NCBI GenBank assembly: GCA_004794655.1 | Contig: SMMW01000622.1 | Span: 124,001-188,000, forward strand | DNA from: Marisa cornuarietis | Lineage: Eukaryota > Mollusca > Gastropoda > Architaenioglossa > Ampullariidae | Direction: 5' to 3' | Length of the DNA stretch: 64,000 bases | Part shown: positions 43,650 through 53,256 of the stretch, piece after piece | How positions within the stretch are numbered: position 1 is the stretch's first letter | How the letters are laid out: every line of letters starts with the position of its first letter | Notes under the pieces: generated by a model | Databases searched by the model: none | Told to the model about the DNA's origin: nothing | The model's input: only the letters and a program-made list of their open reading frames with translations | Position numbers and translations under genes: made by a program

Positions 43650-44885
43650 GGCTTTAGACAATACCGCAGCACCCTGGACCATCTGGTCCATTTTGAAACT
43701 TTTGTTAGAGATGCGTTTGTCAACAAAGAACATGTCTTGGGAGTTTTCTTTGACTTGGAGAAGGCGTACAACACTACCTGGAAGCAAGGTATTCTGTTGG
43801 ACCTTAATGCCCTTGGCTTCCGGGGTCATATACTTCTCTTCATTAAGAACTTACTTTTTCAAAGCCTCTTTCAAGTCCGTATAGGGTCTATCATATCTGA
43901 TCCTCAGGCGCAGGAAATGGGCATCCCACAGGGCAGCGTACTATCACCTACTCTTTTTAACATTAAAACAGACTTTATCTTGAAATCTGTCTTAGTTTGG
44001 CAGCCTCCTTGTATGTGGACGACTTTGTTCTCAGCATCCGAGGCCAATCCCTACCGTGTCTCGAACGCCGGCTTCAGCTGTGCATAAACGCTGTGCATAA
44101 GTGAGTGACAGAAAATGGCTTCAAATTTTCTCCTACAAAGTATGCATACATTTTTGTAAAATGCGAAGCATCTTTCCAAACCCTTCGTTTTCTGTCAACG
44201 GCACGGTACTCAAAGTGGTCCAGGAAGTAAAATTTCTTGGGGTCCTCTGTGACTGAAAACTATCCTTTCTTCCACACATCAAATCTCTACGCCTTTCAGT
44301 CGGAATGGCTTGGACATTCTTCGAGTAGTTGGCCATGTCAGCTGGGGGGTGGACCACATGGTCCTGCTTTGCCTGTAACGTGCCCTGGTCTGCTTCAAGC
44401 TAGACTATCCATCATCTGTGGCTTAGTTCAAGAGTCCTATCTTAAAATCCTTGATCCTATTCACCATCAAGGGCTCCGCATCTGTTTGGGTGCCTTCCCC
44501 ACCATTCCTGTACAAAGTTTGTATGCGGAAGCTGGTGAGTCTCCACTTTCTCTCCGCTGTTTGAAACTAACCCTATTCTATGTCTGTTGCTTGAAATCTC
44601 ATCCTGGAAACCCTGCTTACCATGCTATTTTTGGACCTCAGTGTGCTGCCCTGTATGCCATTTGTACCAGGGAGCAGAAACCAGTATCACTCTGTGTTGC
44701 ATCTCACTTACAAGCAGCTGGAGTAGATATGCAGCAGGTAGAGGCTTTCCCTCTATTCCCAGCTCCTCCTTGGGCTCTTCCTGTTCTGGAGATCTGTTTC
44801 AAACTTATGTTTAGTCCCTGTGGCAACACGACTGGGACACTCTGGGCCAGAATAAGTTACATGCCACCCTTCCCTCTCTTTGACA
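43650..44885 (+). pseudogene. Nimb D RT remnant
   Basis: GFRQYRSTLDHLVHFETFVRD, FFDLEKAYNTTW, EMGIPQGSVLSPTLFN and a garbled YVDD box (about 44005-44025, shifted frame), then KFLGVLCD, and LGAFPTIPVQSLYAEAGESPL near 44490. Several frame changes and stops. RNase H is represented only by YVQ-like wording and QHDWDTLGQNKLHATLPSL-type sequence near 44815-44880. Confidence 0.7.
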
Positions 44886-45737
44886 CTCTCGCTTTCTCCT
44901 TAGTCTTTTATTACATACAGCGCACTCGCTGAATGCTAACCCCATGTTAGCCGCCACAAAATAAAAACATCAGTTCTAAATAATTTGTCTGCCTAACCCT
45001 CTACTAAGATTATTTAAGTTGCATGCTGGCTCAGTCCGAGCTTTAGTTCTAAAGGAAGGGGGGAGGTTTGCTGCGTCACGATAATCTGATGCAATCCTTG
45101 TAATTTGGTTGGTTTTGTCGTGATTGGCGCGTGAGGAAGGAGGCTGGGCGGTTAGAGAAGAGCAGAGAGGCAGAGGAAGAAAGATAAGCTGAGGAGCCAG
45201 AAGGCTGTGGACTGAATGGAATGACTTTCTTGAGTTGTTTATCCGTTGTTCGAGCGGAGTATTGAATATCCAGGGGAGACCGTTGTGAGAATGGGGAGCT
45301 TTCGTCTGCTGAGAAACTGTGAAGTGGATGGAGTGACTTTCTTGAGTTGATGATCCGTTGTTCGAGCGGAGTATTGAATATCCAGGGGAGACCGTTGTGA
45401 GAACAGGAAGCTTTCGTCTGTCAAGAAACTGTGAAGTGGATGGAGTGACTTTCTTGAGTCGATGATCCGTTGTTCTAGCGGAGTATTGAATATCCAGGGG
45501 AGACTGTTGCGTGTATGAGGAGCTTTCGTCACAGCTGTACTGACCCTAGAGCTCACGTGGTCAGTTTCTTCCAATCGTGGCCCTGCGTCCATACACCCCA
45601 CGCTACCCTAATAATCCAATGCTGACCTCCCTAACCCCATGCTATTCTGTCCGCTGGTCCCGTCTACCCAAACAAAGAACTAGCCTTATATGCCCCTTTC
45701 CCCATTCTTTTAGCGCTAAGTTTCTACTTTCTTATTT
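44886..45737. other. Unidentified 850-bp insert inside Nimb D
   Basis: It interrupts the Nimb sequence between RNase H and the 3' tail. It contains no protein motif, ends with tttcttattttag, and holds a 112-bp tandem repeat in its middle (45213-45530). The left part is purine-rich (gagaagagcagagaggcagagg). It might be an LTR or a non-autonomous element, but no inverted ends or target duplications were found. Confidence 0.4.
45213..45530. repeat. Tandem repeat, 112-bp unit, about 2.8 copies
   Basis: The unit runs from tggaatgactttcttgagtt through atccgttgttcgagcgg and gtattgaatatccagggg to gctttcgtct. The marker atccgttgtt starts at 45241, 45353 and 45465. Copies differ at a few percent of positions. 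An apparent 120-residue minus-strand frame crosses it but only because the unit lacks stops in that frame. Confidence 0.88.
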
Positions 45738-46370
45738 TAGTTGGTGGCACGGCGTTAAACACAACCAGCCACCCAATGAACCAACTCCCACAGTCAAGCG
45801 GAGGTGAAGAAAGATTTCTCAGAATACTTCATTTCAAGTTTCAGGGCAACACAGTTGAGTATCCAGGCACTGAAGAAGTGAACGCGACAGCAGCCTCAAA
45901 ACACAAATGGCACTGGATGACATAAAACCACGAATCCATGATATAACAGTCATCATCAATGATATCGATGAGGTGTACATCTAGTCTGCTAAACTTGCAG
46001 CCATAAAACACAGGCCCCCAGATCAGAAAATCGAAAAACCACTTGATTCACAGTGCCAAAAAAGTTAAAAGTTTCATTGAAGTAGGCACAAGTAATCCTG
46101 CAAAGTCAAAAACTTCAAGCAAGATGGCAAAGCGAAGAACAGGATGCAGAGACTGTTAGTGGATGATGTCTATGAGAAGAAACAACGTAGCACATGCATT
46201 GAATAACAGTCAAGAACAGAGGAAACTGTGAAACAAAAGTCACAGGTCAATTGGAAACATCAAAATTGGACGTGAATTCACGGACGATACAAAACAACAG
46301 AGAGCAGTCCCCTCAAGGCAGTTAGGCAAAAGGATGTCACTCTCAAGATGCATAAATGGCACATGAATGC

Positions 46371-46510
46371 AATCAACCAATCAATCCTCTTTGTGCTAGT
46401 TGCACATAAGGCCTCAACCAGAGCTTGACACTGATGTCGATCAGCTGAAACTCGCTCCAGTCGACACCATGTCCAGCCCTTTCCTTTCATCTCCCTTTCC
46501 ACTGTTGGCG
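46371..46510 (-). mobile_element. RTE 3' end fragment
   Basis: On the plus strand it begins caatcaaccaatcaatcctc and continues with cacataaggcctcaaccagag up to the ctttcctttcatctcccttt block, matching 16593-16740. It is a severely truncated RTE copy with its tail. The sequence on either side (45761-46370 and 46511-47335) shows no recognisable gene and lies in the l(2)gl intron. Confidence 0.7.
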
Positions 46511-47335
46511 CAGTTTTCTCTTAAATCATTTTTAACTAAAGTATATGCAGACATTTTGTTAACATCAGTCATGTGTTGCTGGTCATTGGAGGGTGGATTC
46601 GAATCAGGCAGAAGGTTAATATGACTGAGGGGATATGGTTTTTGGTCGAAATGATCAATTTGTATTCAGTCTGTTGACCCTTTGTTTACCAGTGCCCTTA
46701 AGTTGTTTGTGCTTCATTAATAACTTTTTGCAGAAGTCATGTATTTATAAAAATAAGATAAACTGTTTATGCTTTGTTGTGACTTTTTGAAAAATTCATG
46801 TTTAAAAAGAATATTAATAGTGTATTTTAAGAAAGCATCTTTGTCTGCGAGGGTATGTGTGGATCCATTGCTCTTGCATGGAGAGTTATTTCTCCTATAA
46901 ATCTTTGAGTGCAAAAATGGCAGAATAAGTAAGCGTGACCAAGTGAAAACAAAAAAGAAAAACACTATGGTATGATTTTCAAGAACTTTAATTTCAACAT
47001 TTGAATTTATAGGTGTTCAAAGTCATGATTCTTGGAACAAAAGTAGACTGATTATGACTTGATTTTGGCAGAATTTAGCAAACTTGAATTGGGAGGTTCT
47101 ACTGTATTCATATAATAATTTGCATGTGTGCACAACAGTAAGTCATATCTGAATATCATTATTTTCAGTTTTTGCTGATTTGTGTCTTCTTGATATACAT
47201 CTGCCTTGATTTGATACATTCACATAATAATAATTCTGTTATTACACTTATTTTGCTTTATAGTACATGACTAGAACTTAAATAGTCATTTTCTTTGTTG
47301 CATGAAACATATTCATGAGGATTCTTGATGTGCAG

Positions 47336-47456
47336 CAGCTTGAATCTTTGACCTGGCATCGTAGTGGAGATGAATTCATTAGCTCACATGCAGATGGAAG
47401 TTACATCACTTGGAGTATGTTTAATTCTACCATGAAGGCATCTGTCACACCATATG
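47336..47456 (+). CDS. l(2)gl homolog, exon 4 of those seen
   Basis: The acceptor is gatgtgcag and the donor gtaaga. It encodes QLESLTWHRSGDEFISSHAD, then GSYITWSMFNSTMKASVTPYG. Following the previous exon it restores QQLES, and HxDGSYxxW is the conserved L(2)gl propeller motif. It ends one base into the Gly codon that the next exon completes. The polypeptide matches L(2)gl better than tomosyn through SSHADGSY and PYGPFPCK. Confidence 0.88.
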
Positions 47457-47639
47457 GTAAGATTTTTGCCCTGATTGTATTTTTGTCCCTATTTTGTGAT
47501 TAGATTTGCCTTAAATTTATCGCTACACAATTTTGTAGTTATTGATATACCACTCACCCTGGTCTTATTACTAAAAAGCACTCTGCCCCACTTGTCCAGC
47601 ACTGGTAATGTCTGCACCACTGCATGCAAGCCTGGTGAA

Positions 47640-48180
47640 GTGCCTTTGTCAGTGGGCCCCTATGAGCCAGGCTTTAAGTGCCAGGTAAAACACCCAGCCA
47701 CATTCTGGTCGGGTGACCTATCTGGAGTGTCTGAGTTAGAGATTCACATGGAACTGTCATCCCACGGGGTTACAGCAATCAAATAAGTGACCCTTAAGAA
47801 TAACAAAATCTCTTTCTTTACCTTTATCCACTCTAAATTGAAATGCTAATTGCCTAAAAATGGTACAGCAGTGGATATCCTCGCAGTGTGGTATTGAAGG
47901 CAATGAGCAGGATGACAGAATGGCAAAATTAGGAGCTCAAGCCAGGCAGGATGAAAATAATATCAGCCTAGTGGAGATAAAGACCATCATCAAGGCTTTG
48001 CACAGACCACCCAAACCACCAGACAGCTACCATCAACTGTCCAGATCAGATCAGGTGATAACATCCACCTCAGGACAGGGCACAATAGACTAAAGCACCA
48101 CCTACCAACTTGCAAAAGGACATCGTGAATGCATCTCCACTCCAAGCATTGGGATTTCATTGACTATGCATCACCAGGAA
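47640..48180 (+). mobile_element. LINE debris: Nimb ORF1 piece and an RNase H fragment
   Basis: At 47640-47710 there is a Nimb leader remnant joined directly to an ORF1 piece (LSGVSELEIHMELSSHGVTAIK, about 47717-47785), another internal-deletion junction. At 47860-48150 a separate frame reads VQQWISSQCGIEGNEQDDRM and SLVEIKTIIKALHRPPK, DSYHQLSRSDQVI, which is an RNase H C-terminus of a different LINE family. 48180-48790 has short frames without motifs. Confidence 0.6.
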
Positions 48181-49222
48181 GAAGAATCGGTAAGAGGTGC
48201 ATATGACCAAGGCTATGCGGACTGACCATAGGCTCATGGTGTCCAACTCAAGCTCTGCATCCTGAGATCTGAAGACCTCTGGGACAGAAGAATGCAAGGC
48301 TTAATGTCTCCAAACTGCAGATCAACAGAAGTGGAGAAGAGTTCTTCTGTTCCCTGGACAGAAAGGTGCAGGGCATCCTCTGGGTCCAGTCCAGCAATGA
48401 GGAGCTGTGAAAATCCTTCAGAGATGCATTCCATTCAGTTGCTCTGGAAAACCTTGAACCAGCCATCTGTCATCATCAAGACAGATTTGGTGATGTAGAA
48501 ATTCAGGCCATACTGTTAGAGAAATTCCCTTTTCCATGCATCACCACACAAAATGGAAGTGTACTTCACGATGTACAGCAGAGTACAAAAGAGACTTCGA
48601 AGATGTGCAATGCCTAGATCAGCAGGAAAGTTCCACAATGTTCTCAAGGCTCTCTGTGGTCTGTAGTCATCTGGATCTCCCCCCATCCTCTGTACTGATG
48701 AGACAAAGCTTTTAACTGAAAAGCAATACATTCAAAGAGAGAGGCTGAGCACTTCGATAGTGTCCTAAACTGCTTTTTCTCTGTTAATGATGGCTGTGAT
48801 CCCAGCTTCTTGTGCTGGAAGTCAACTTCCAGCCTGTCTCTGGCTGGGTAACTAAGCTGGCTCACTCCTTTCTCTTCTGCCCACACTAATCAATTGGCTG
48901 GTCATGCAGTGCCCTAGCTTCGCTAAAAGGCTGAGGCCTGGGTCAGTCTGGTCTACATCTGCAGTAGCCCTAGTGTGACCCTACTGGAAATACCCTAGAT
49001 GGTACTACTCAGTTGCGCCCTCTTGTTGAACTCTGGGCAGTGATGGGCAGCAGAAGAAATTAATTGTAACAAAACAATCCAAAGTTGGGAAATGAAGCAG
49101 GGAGGATGAAGTGAGAGAGTGTACGTAAGTCTGTCAAGGGAGGCTTAATCCCATTTTCTTGCGGTAGAGAGCACTGTCGGCCCTGCTGTTCTCGTCACTC
49201 ACCCCTTTTGCAGTAGCTAAAG

Positions 49223-50259
49223 CAGAGGTGCCCAACATACGGCCTGTGGGCCACATCTGGCCCGTGAAGGTGCCTCATGTGGCCTGCTAATGTTTTGTCC
49301 TGGCGAGGGAAGGTAGATGCAGACTTTTACAAGTGGTCAGTCAATAGGCAGGGTAGAGATCACATGTGGGGTTGACTACCTGACTGCTAGTTGTGCTTCT
49401 ACCTTCCCTTAAACAGGCGAAACCATTTTCTTTTCCGGCGCCTTTAACTGGACACAGAGTGACATCACCCTGATGCCGCCACAAGGTCACCCTTTCCTAC
49501 ATGAGAAGCAAATCAAGAAACAGTGGCAGGGGTGGTGAAAAGTTCATCGTAAGTACACGTTTGTTGTCAGTCAGTTTGTTGTTGGCACTCGATTTGAGAG
49601 GTTGTTCAATCACTATAGCCATGGAAAATGCCTGCAGGAACTAAGAAACGTAGGTTGATTCTGAGAGCCGCAATTTTCAGGAAAAGTGTACGAATTTGTA
49701 CTTCTTTTTTGTGCAACAAGAGAGGAAGTCCTTGTGCCTCCTTTGTAAGGAGACTGTTGCTGTGTTGGAGTACAATATTAAGTGACATTACGAAACCAAA
49801 CTTAAGCTTATGTATTATCAATATGTTGGTTTGTACTGCGAACAGAAAATTACCAGACTGCATGAAGAAATTAGTGGTTTAACAAAACTGTTCAACAAAA
49901 GAAGAAATGTCAACAAAGTGGCTGTTCAAGCAAGTTTCTGGGTGGCTCATATATTGAGCAAGGAAGCCAAACCATTTTCTGAAGATGAATGTGTGAAAAA
50001 GTGCATTCTGTACTGAGGATCAACATGATAAAATTTGATCCCAACATTCCCAAACTGGTTTCTGAAAAACAACTGCAGACTTCACATTAATAAAATGGCA
50101 TCAAATGGTGATTGCAGAAATTACTTTTGGCTTATGATTTCTTTCTTTCTAGCAGAATCTTACACTTTGGTATTTCGCTGCATAATTTCAACGTTGGCAT
50201 GATTCTGGCAAAAGCACAGATTTCATATCGAGTATGGCCCTCGGGCAAGGGTACCACTG
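49223..50259 (+). mobile_element. hAT transposon remnant with 8-bp TSD
   Basis: Ends cagaggtgcccaacatacgg and (right, inverted) cagtggtaccc are flanked by agctaaag at 49215-49222 and 50260-50267. It is about 1.04 kb, much shorter than an autonomous hAT, and keeps only the start of the transposase. The end sequence cagaggtgcccaac is typical of hAT families related to animal ZBED/GTF2IRD2-type genes. Confidence 0.85.
49627..50016 (+). pseudogene. hAT transposase N-terminus (BED-like finger region)
   Basis: Pieces in several frames read MPAGTKKRRL at the start and, from 49810, YYQYVGLYCEQKITRLHEEI, then NVNKVAVQASFWVAHILSKE and AKPFSEDECVKKCIL. The last part matches the conserved ASYxVAxxIAKxGKPFxEGEFVKxC block of GTF2IRD2/ZBED-like hAT proteins. 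The expected BED finger between is frame-shifted. The catalytic core is absent. Confidence 0.72.
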
Positions 50260-50690
50260 AGCTAAAGGTTTTATAAATATTCCATCATAATTTTTTTCCG
50301 TTAAACACTACACACTCGTTTTTTGCCCTGACCTTGCTGGGATATCAAAGCTTGATTTTTAAGTCAGAACTGGCATGAACTTTGTGTCATCTTCCTCTTT
50401 TACACACATTTTGTTTTAAAAATTGTGCTTGAGTACAATTTAAATGAATTTATAATCATTTTTAAGTACTTCTAAAGTAATAAAATTTATTTTAACATGA
50501 AGTTTTAAAATAAACTGAGTGGCATTTTATAGTGGGTGGGGTACAACATTATAATTTTAAAATGGAGGGAGAGGTCAAATAATGAATTATCAGTGATCTG
50601 CTTTTCTTTTTTTATAAATTTAATATCTGAATATTAATTTTTAATTCATTTTAATATTTTAATTTTAAAAGCTTTGTCTTATTTTGTTAG

Positions 50691-50742
50691 GTCCCTTTCC
50701 ATGTAAAGCAATCAACAAACTTCAATGGAAAACATCAAAAGG
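50691..50742 (+). CDS. l(2)gl homolog, exon 5 of those seen
   Basis: A 52-base exon between ttattttgttag and gtcagt. It completes the Gly codon and reads GPFPCKAINKLQWKTSKG, the strongly conserved GPFPCKAI(T/N)K motif that follows HxDGSY in L(2)gl proteins. It ends after two codon bases. The next expected exon (the SGGMPRxSYGD motif) is not visible before 64000, so it is either beyond the window or beyond the LINE-rich segment. Confidence 0.84.
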
Positions 50743-51790
50743 GTCAGTAACATTTTATATTTGCCTACTAACACAAGCAGACTATCAAACTATCCACCTT
50801 CTGTTTTGTCAATAAAGGGAACAAAATATGATCATTTAACTCATAGGAGTCGGTTTGTAGACCATTGTTACAAAAGCATATTTAAGCACTGAAATCACTG
50901 TGTAAGGCAATGTTACAAAGGGTAGTCGATATTGTAGTGGTATGTATAGCATGACAATCACTCAAAGGTACAAACCAGGTCTGACCAAGACATTTTGATT
51001 TTAATATGAAGAAATTTCCCTTTATTCCTTTACTTTCATGTGAAACACTATAGTCTTGACAAAACCTAACATTATTACACACTAAAAACTTAAAATTCCA
51101 AACTACACATTCATTCTTCTAATACAGAGAAAATAACATTAACTAGTGATGCAATTAAATAAACATGAGCGAACAAACCAAACAATGAATTGCAAAAAGG
51201 ACCAACTTACAAAGAACAATAGAAAAAAGGAAAACAAATGCGAAGGACCTGGACAGATCACTACAAATTTTGGTTTCTCCTTTTCTATAGGTAGATTAAA
51301 GGATGTAACCGTGGATAATTTTTAAAAATTAAGGAATCTTTCACTTACCATCCTGAATATCTGTGACAAAAAACAACCTTCAAGCAAGTTTTATTAAGAA
51401 ATTTTGAATTTGTCTAATATTTATGAAGAAAAACAAAAACTACAGTTGTACCTTATATAGTTTTTTTAATACAAATTATTGAAAATTATAAAAATTGTGT
51501 TCAGAAAGAAAAGGCCTGTGCCGAAGGGGTAAAGCTCTGGTGAGTTAATGAGATGAGCTATTTTCAAATTAGTTATATCCTTTAACACTGGAACAGGAAA
51601 ACTTAAAGATTTGAAATTGTTTGAATGTACTGTTCTTTTCATAAGCAATAGCAATGGGTTGGCAGATCAAGATGGCCAGTTTTGTTCTTTTTTTTTTACC
51701 ATTTTGGAGCCTGTTTTCTTTTTGTCGGTATCTTCATGTGTAATGTTCATTCATTTCTTTATGGTGTATGACTGGAACAGACATCCCAGT
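50743..51790. other. l(2)gl intron, nothing recognised
   Basis: AT-rich sequence with no exon, transposon motif or RNA gene that I can see. Confidence 0.5.
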
Positions 51791-51995
51791 GATCATATCT
51801 TTAGTGTTTGTCGTGAACTCCGGGGAATGAGCACGTGAAGATGGTCAGAGGTTGCGATTGCCGTCGTCTTGGGCAAATCACACTCTCGACTTCTCTACCA
51901 ACTCATAGGCTTATAGTGTGGTCTCTGGAATATCTCAAGTTTTTCCACTAATTGCAAAAGCAGTTTTAGATTACTTTATGTTTTCTCAACATTAA

Positions 51996-53135
51996 GTGTT
52001 TGGAGGAATCATGCCAGCCAGTCCGCTGTTATTTCGTGCTAGTTGTGGACGTTTTACGGCGGTGTTTGTGCACTTCATGTGGAGACACGCCATGGCCACG
52101 CAGCGAAACCGTGTGAGTACAGTGCGACTGAACAGCCTCTCGCTGTCTCTTGTCTTGATTTTTGCGATCGCTACATTACTTCTACAGTATGGTGACATTG
52201 AAATGAATCCTGGGCCCCCCAAACAAACAAAAACGTATAAACCGTTTCATTCACCACATGTTTTGCCATGGTTAAGAAGTAATACAAGTGTTGTAGAAGA
52301 AAATGTTTCCAGACCCCCACCAGAGAAGGGGAATTCAAATGCTAACGGTTCTAAACCTACGGCAGCTTCTAAGCAGGAACCTACCCTAACGGACGTGATA
52401 AGTTTCCTAAGAGAACTGAAATCTGAAATGAATACCAAGATTGACAATATGAATGTAAACGTAAACTCTGTGAGTGCTGGCATCACATCTCTTGAAGAGA
52501 AAGTGAAAGATTTGATGATAGAAATAAAGACACTCAAAGAAGAAAATGAAGAGCTAAGAGGAGAAAATATCGAGCTCAAGAGGAAACTAGAAGAAATAGA
52601 ACACAAAGTGGACGACTTTGAAGGAAGATCACAGCGGAACAACATCATCATACATGGTGTGCCGAAGACTGGCGACGAACCGGAAACGTGGGAACAATGT
52701 GAATCCACAGTGAGAAATATGTTTAAGGAACATCTAAAAATTGACGATAACATCGTTCTTGACAGAGCACATAGAACGAACCCTAGAAATGCTAACTCTC
52801 CGATTGTTGTACGTTTTGCCTTCCTCAAGGATAAGGAAAAAGTCCTTAGAGAGAAACGGAACTTGAAAGGCACAAACATCTTTATTGGAGAAGACTTGAC
52901 AAAACGGGTGAGAGATATACGAAAAGAACTCTACCCACTGTTGAAGAAGGCGAAAGAAGATAACAAAAAGTGTAAAATGGTTTACAACCATCTGATCATA
53001 GACGGTAAGAGATTCAACTACCACATTCATGCAGGCAAACAGACCAGAGCTAGAAAACCGGCCGGGCCACAAGGACTGCGTTCATCACTCAAGACACCAA
53101 GAAAAACATCGCGCATGCCAGTAACAAATGTGTAA
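51996..53135 (+). CDS. LINE ORF1 with 2A leader, coiled coil and L1-type RNA-binding domain
   Basis: An intact 379-residue frame. Residues 1-45 are basic. Residues 45-63 are hydrophobic (LNSLSLSLVLIFAIATLLL), followed by the 2A motif (GDIEMNPGP, residues 66-74). After a low-complexity segment, residues 130-205 form a coiled coil (SLEEKVKDLMIEIKTLKEEN region). Then comes the L1 ORF1 RNA-binding domain: RSQRNNIIIHGVPK, IVLDRAHRT, IVVRFAFLKDKEKVL, LKGTNIFIGEDL. Ending near RFNYHIHAGK. Such proteins trimerise and chaperone RNA. The hydrophobic stretch plus 2A suggests that a short leader is released during translation. Met33 is an alternative start. Confidence 0.85.
   Translation: MFGGIMPASPLLFRASCGRFTAVFVHFMWRHAMATQRNRVSTVRLNSLSLSLVLIFAIATLLLQYGDIEMNPGPPKQTKTYKPFHSPHVLPWLRSNTSVVEENVSRPPPEKGNSNANGSKPTAASKQEPTLTDVISFLRELKSEMNTKIDNMNVNVNSVSAGITSLEEKVKDLMIEIKTLKEENEELRGENIELKRKLEEIEHKVDDFEGRSQRNNIIIHGVPKTGDEPETWEQCESTVRNMFKEHLKIDDNIVLDRAHRTNPRNANSPIVVRFAFLKDKEKVLREKRNLKGTNIFIGEDLTKRVRDIRKELYPLLKKAKEDNKKCKMVYNHLIIDGKRFNYHIHAGKQTRARKPAGPQGLRSSLKTPRKTSRMPVTNV
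52176..52217 (+). other. 2A-like translational recoding motif
   Basis: LLLQYGDIEMNPGP at ORF1 residues 61-74 fits the 2A consensus D-x-E-x-N-P-G followed by P, including the upstream hydrophobic residues and Gly. In 2A sequences the ribosome fails to make the Gly-Pro bond (here between residues 73 and 74) and continues, yielding two products. 2A sequences are known from picornavirus-like RNAs and from some non-LTR retrotransposons. Confidence 0.85.
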
Positions 53136-53256
53136 CACAGGACTTGAAGAAACAACACATAAGCAAGTCACCAGTGGCTCGACAACCCTGTGCCGACCAA
53201 CTGATTGGCTCTCACCCTTCCCCTGGCTATGACCCCAGCATGACGCAAGACTGTGA

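Larger units (their letters stand above)
43431..45760 (+). mobile_element. Nimb-like LINE copy D, internally deleted, interrupted
   Basis: It starts with the family leader, runs through 200 bases of 5'UTR, then at about 43647 jumps straight into the RT (GFRQYRSTLDHLVHFETF), losing ORF1, the endonuclease and the first RT blocks. It continues to about 44885 and stops inside RNase H. The tail (gttggtggcacggcgttaaacac) is found at 45738-45760, after about 850 bases of unrelated sequence. It lies in the same orientation as l(2)gl, within its intron. Confidence 0.75.
48790..50395 (+). mobile_element. Nimb copy G remnant, split by a hAT element
   Basis: Pieces present are the leader (P2 strands gtgatcc at 48796 and ggctcac at 48859), a 5'UTR remnant with cccacactaatcaattggctggtc, the ORF1 start region (LTPFAVAKA just before 49215), and after the hAT element the ORF1 continuation near 50330 (CPDLAGISKLDF). 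The whole lies in the l(2)gl intron. All frames are broken. Confidence 0.68.

Noticed and set aside
45239..45601. 120-residue minus-strand frame with internal repeats
   Set aside because: It is a by-product of the 112-bp tandem repeat lacking stops; no known repeat-protein motif.
51996..52035. The wording FGGIMPAS as the missing l(2)gl exon (SGGMPRxSYG)
   Set aside because: It is the start of the LINE ORF1, with no splice acceptor in phase; the similarity is by chance.
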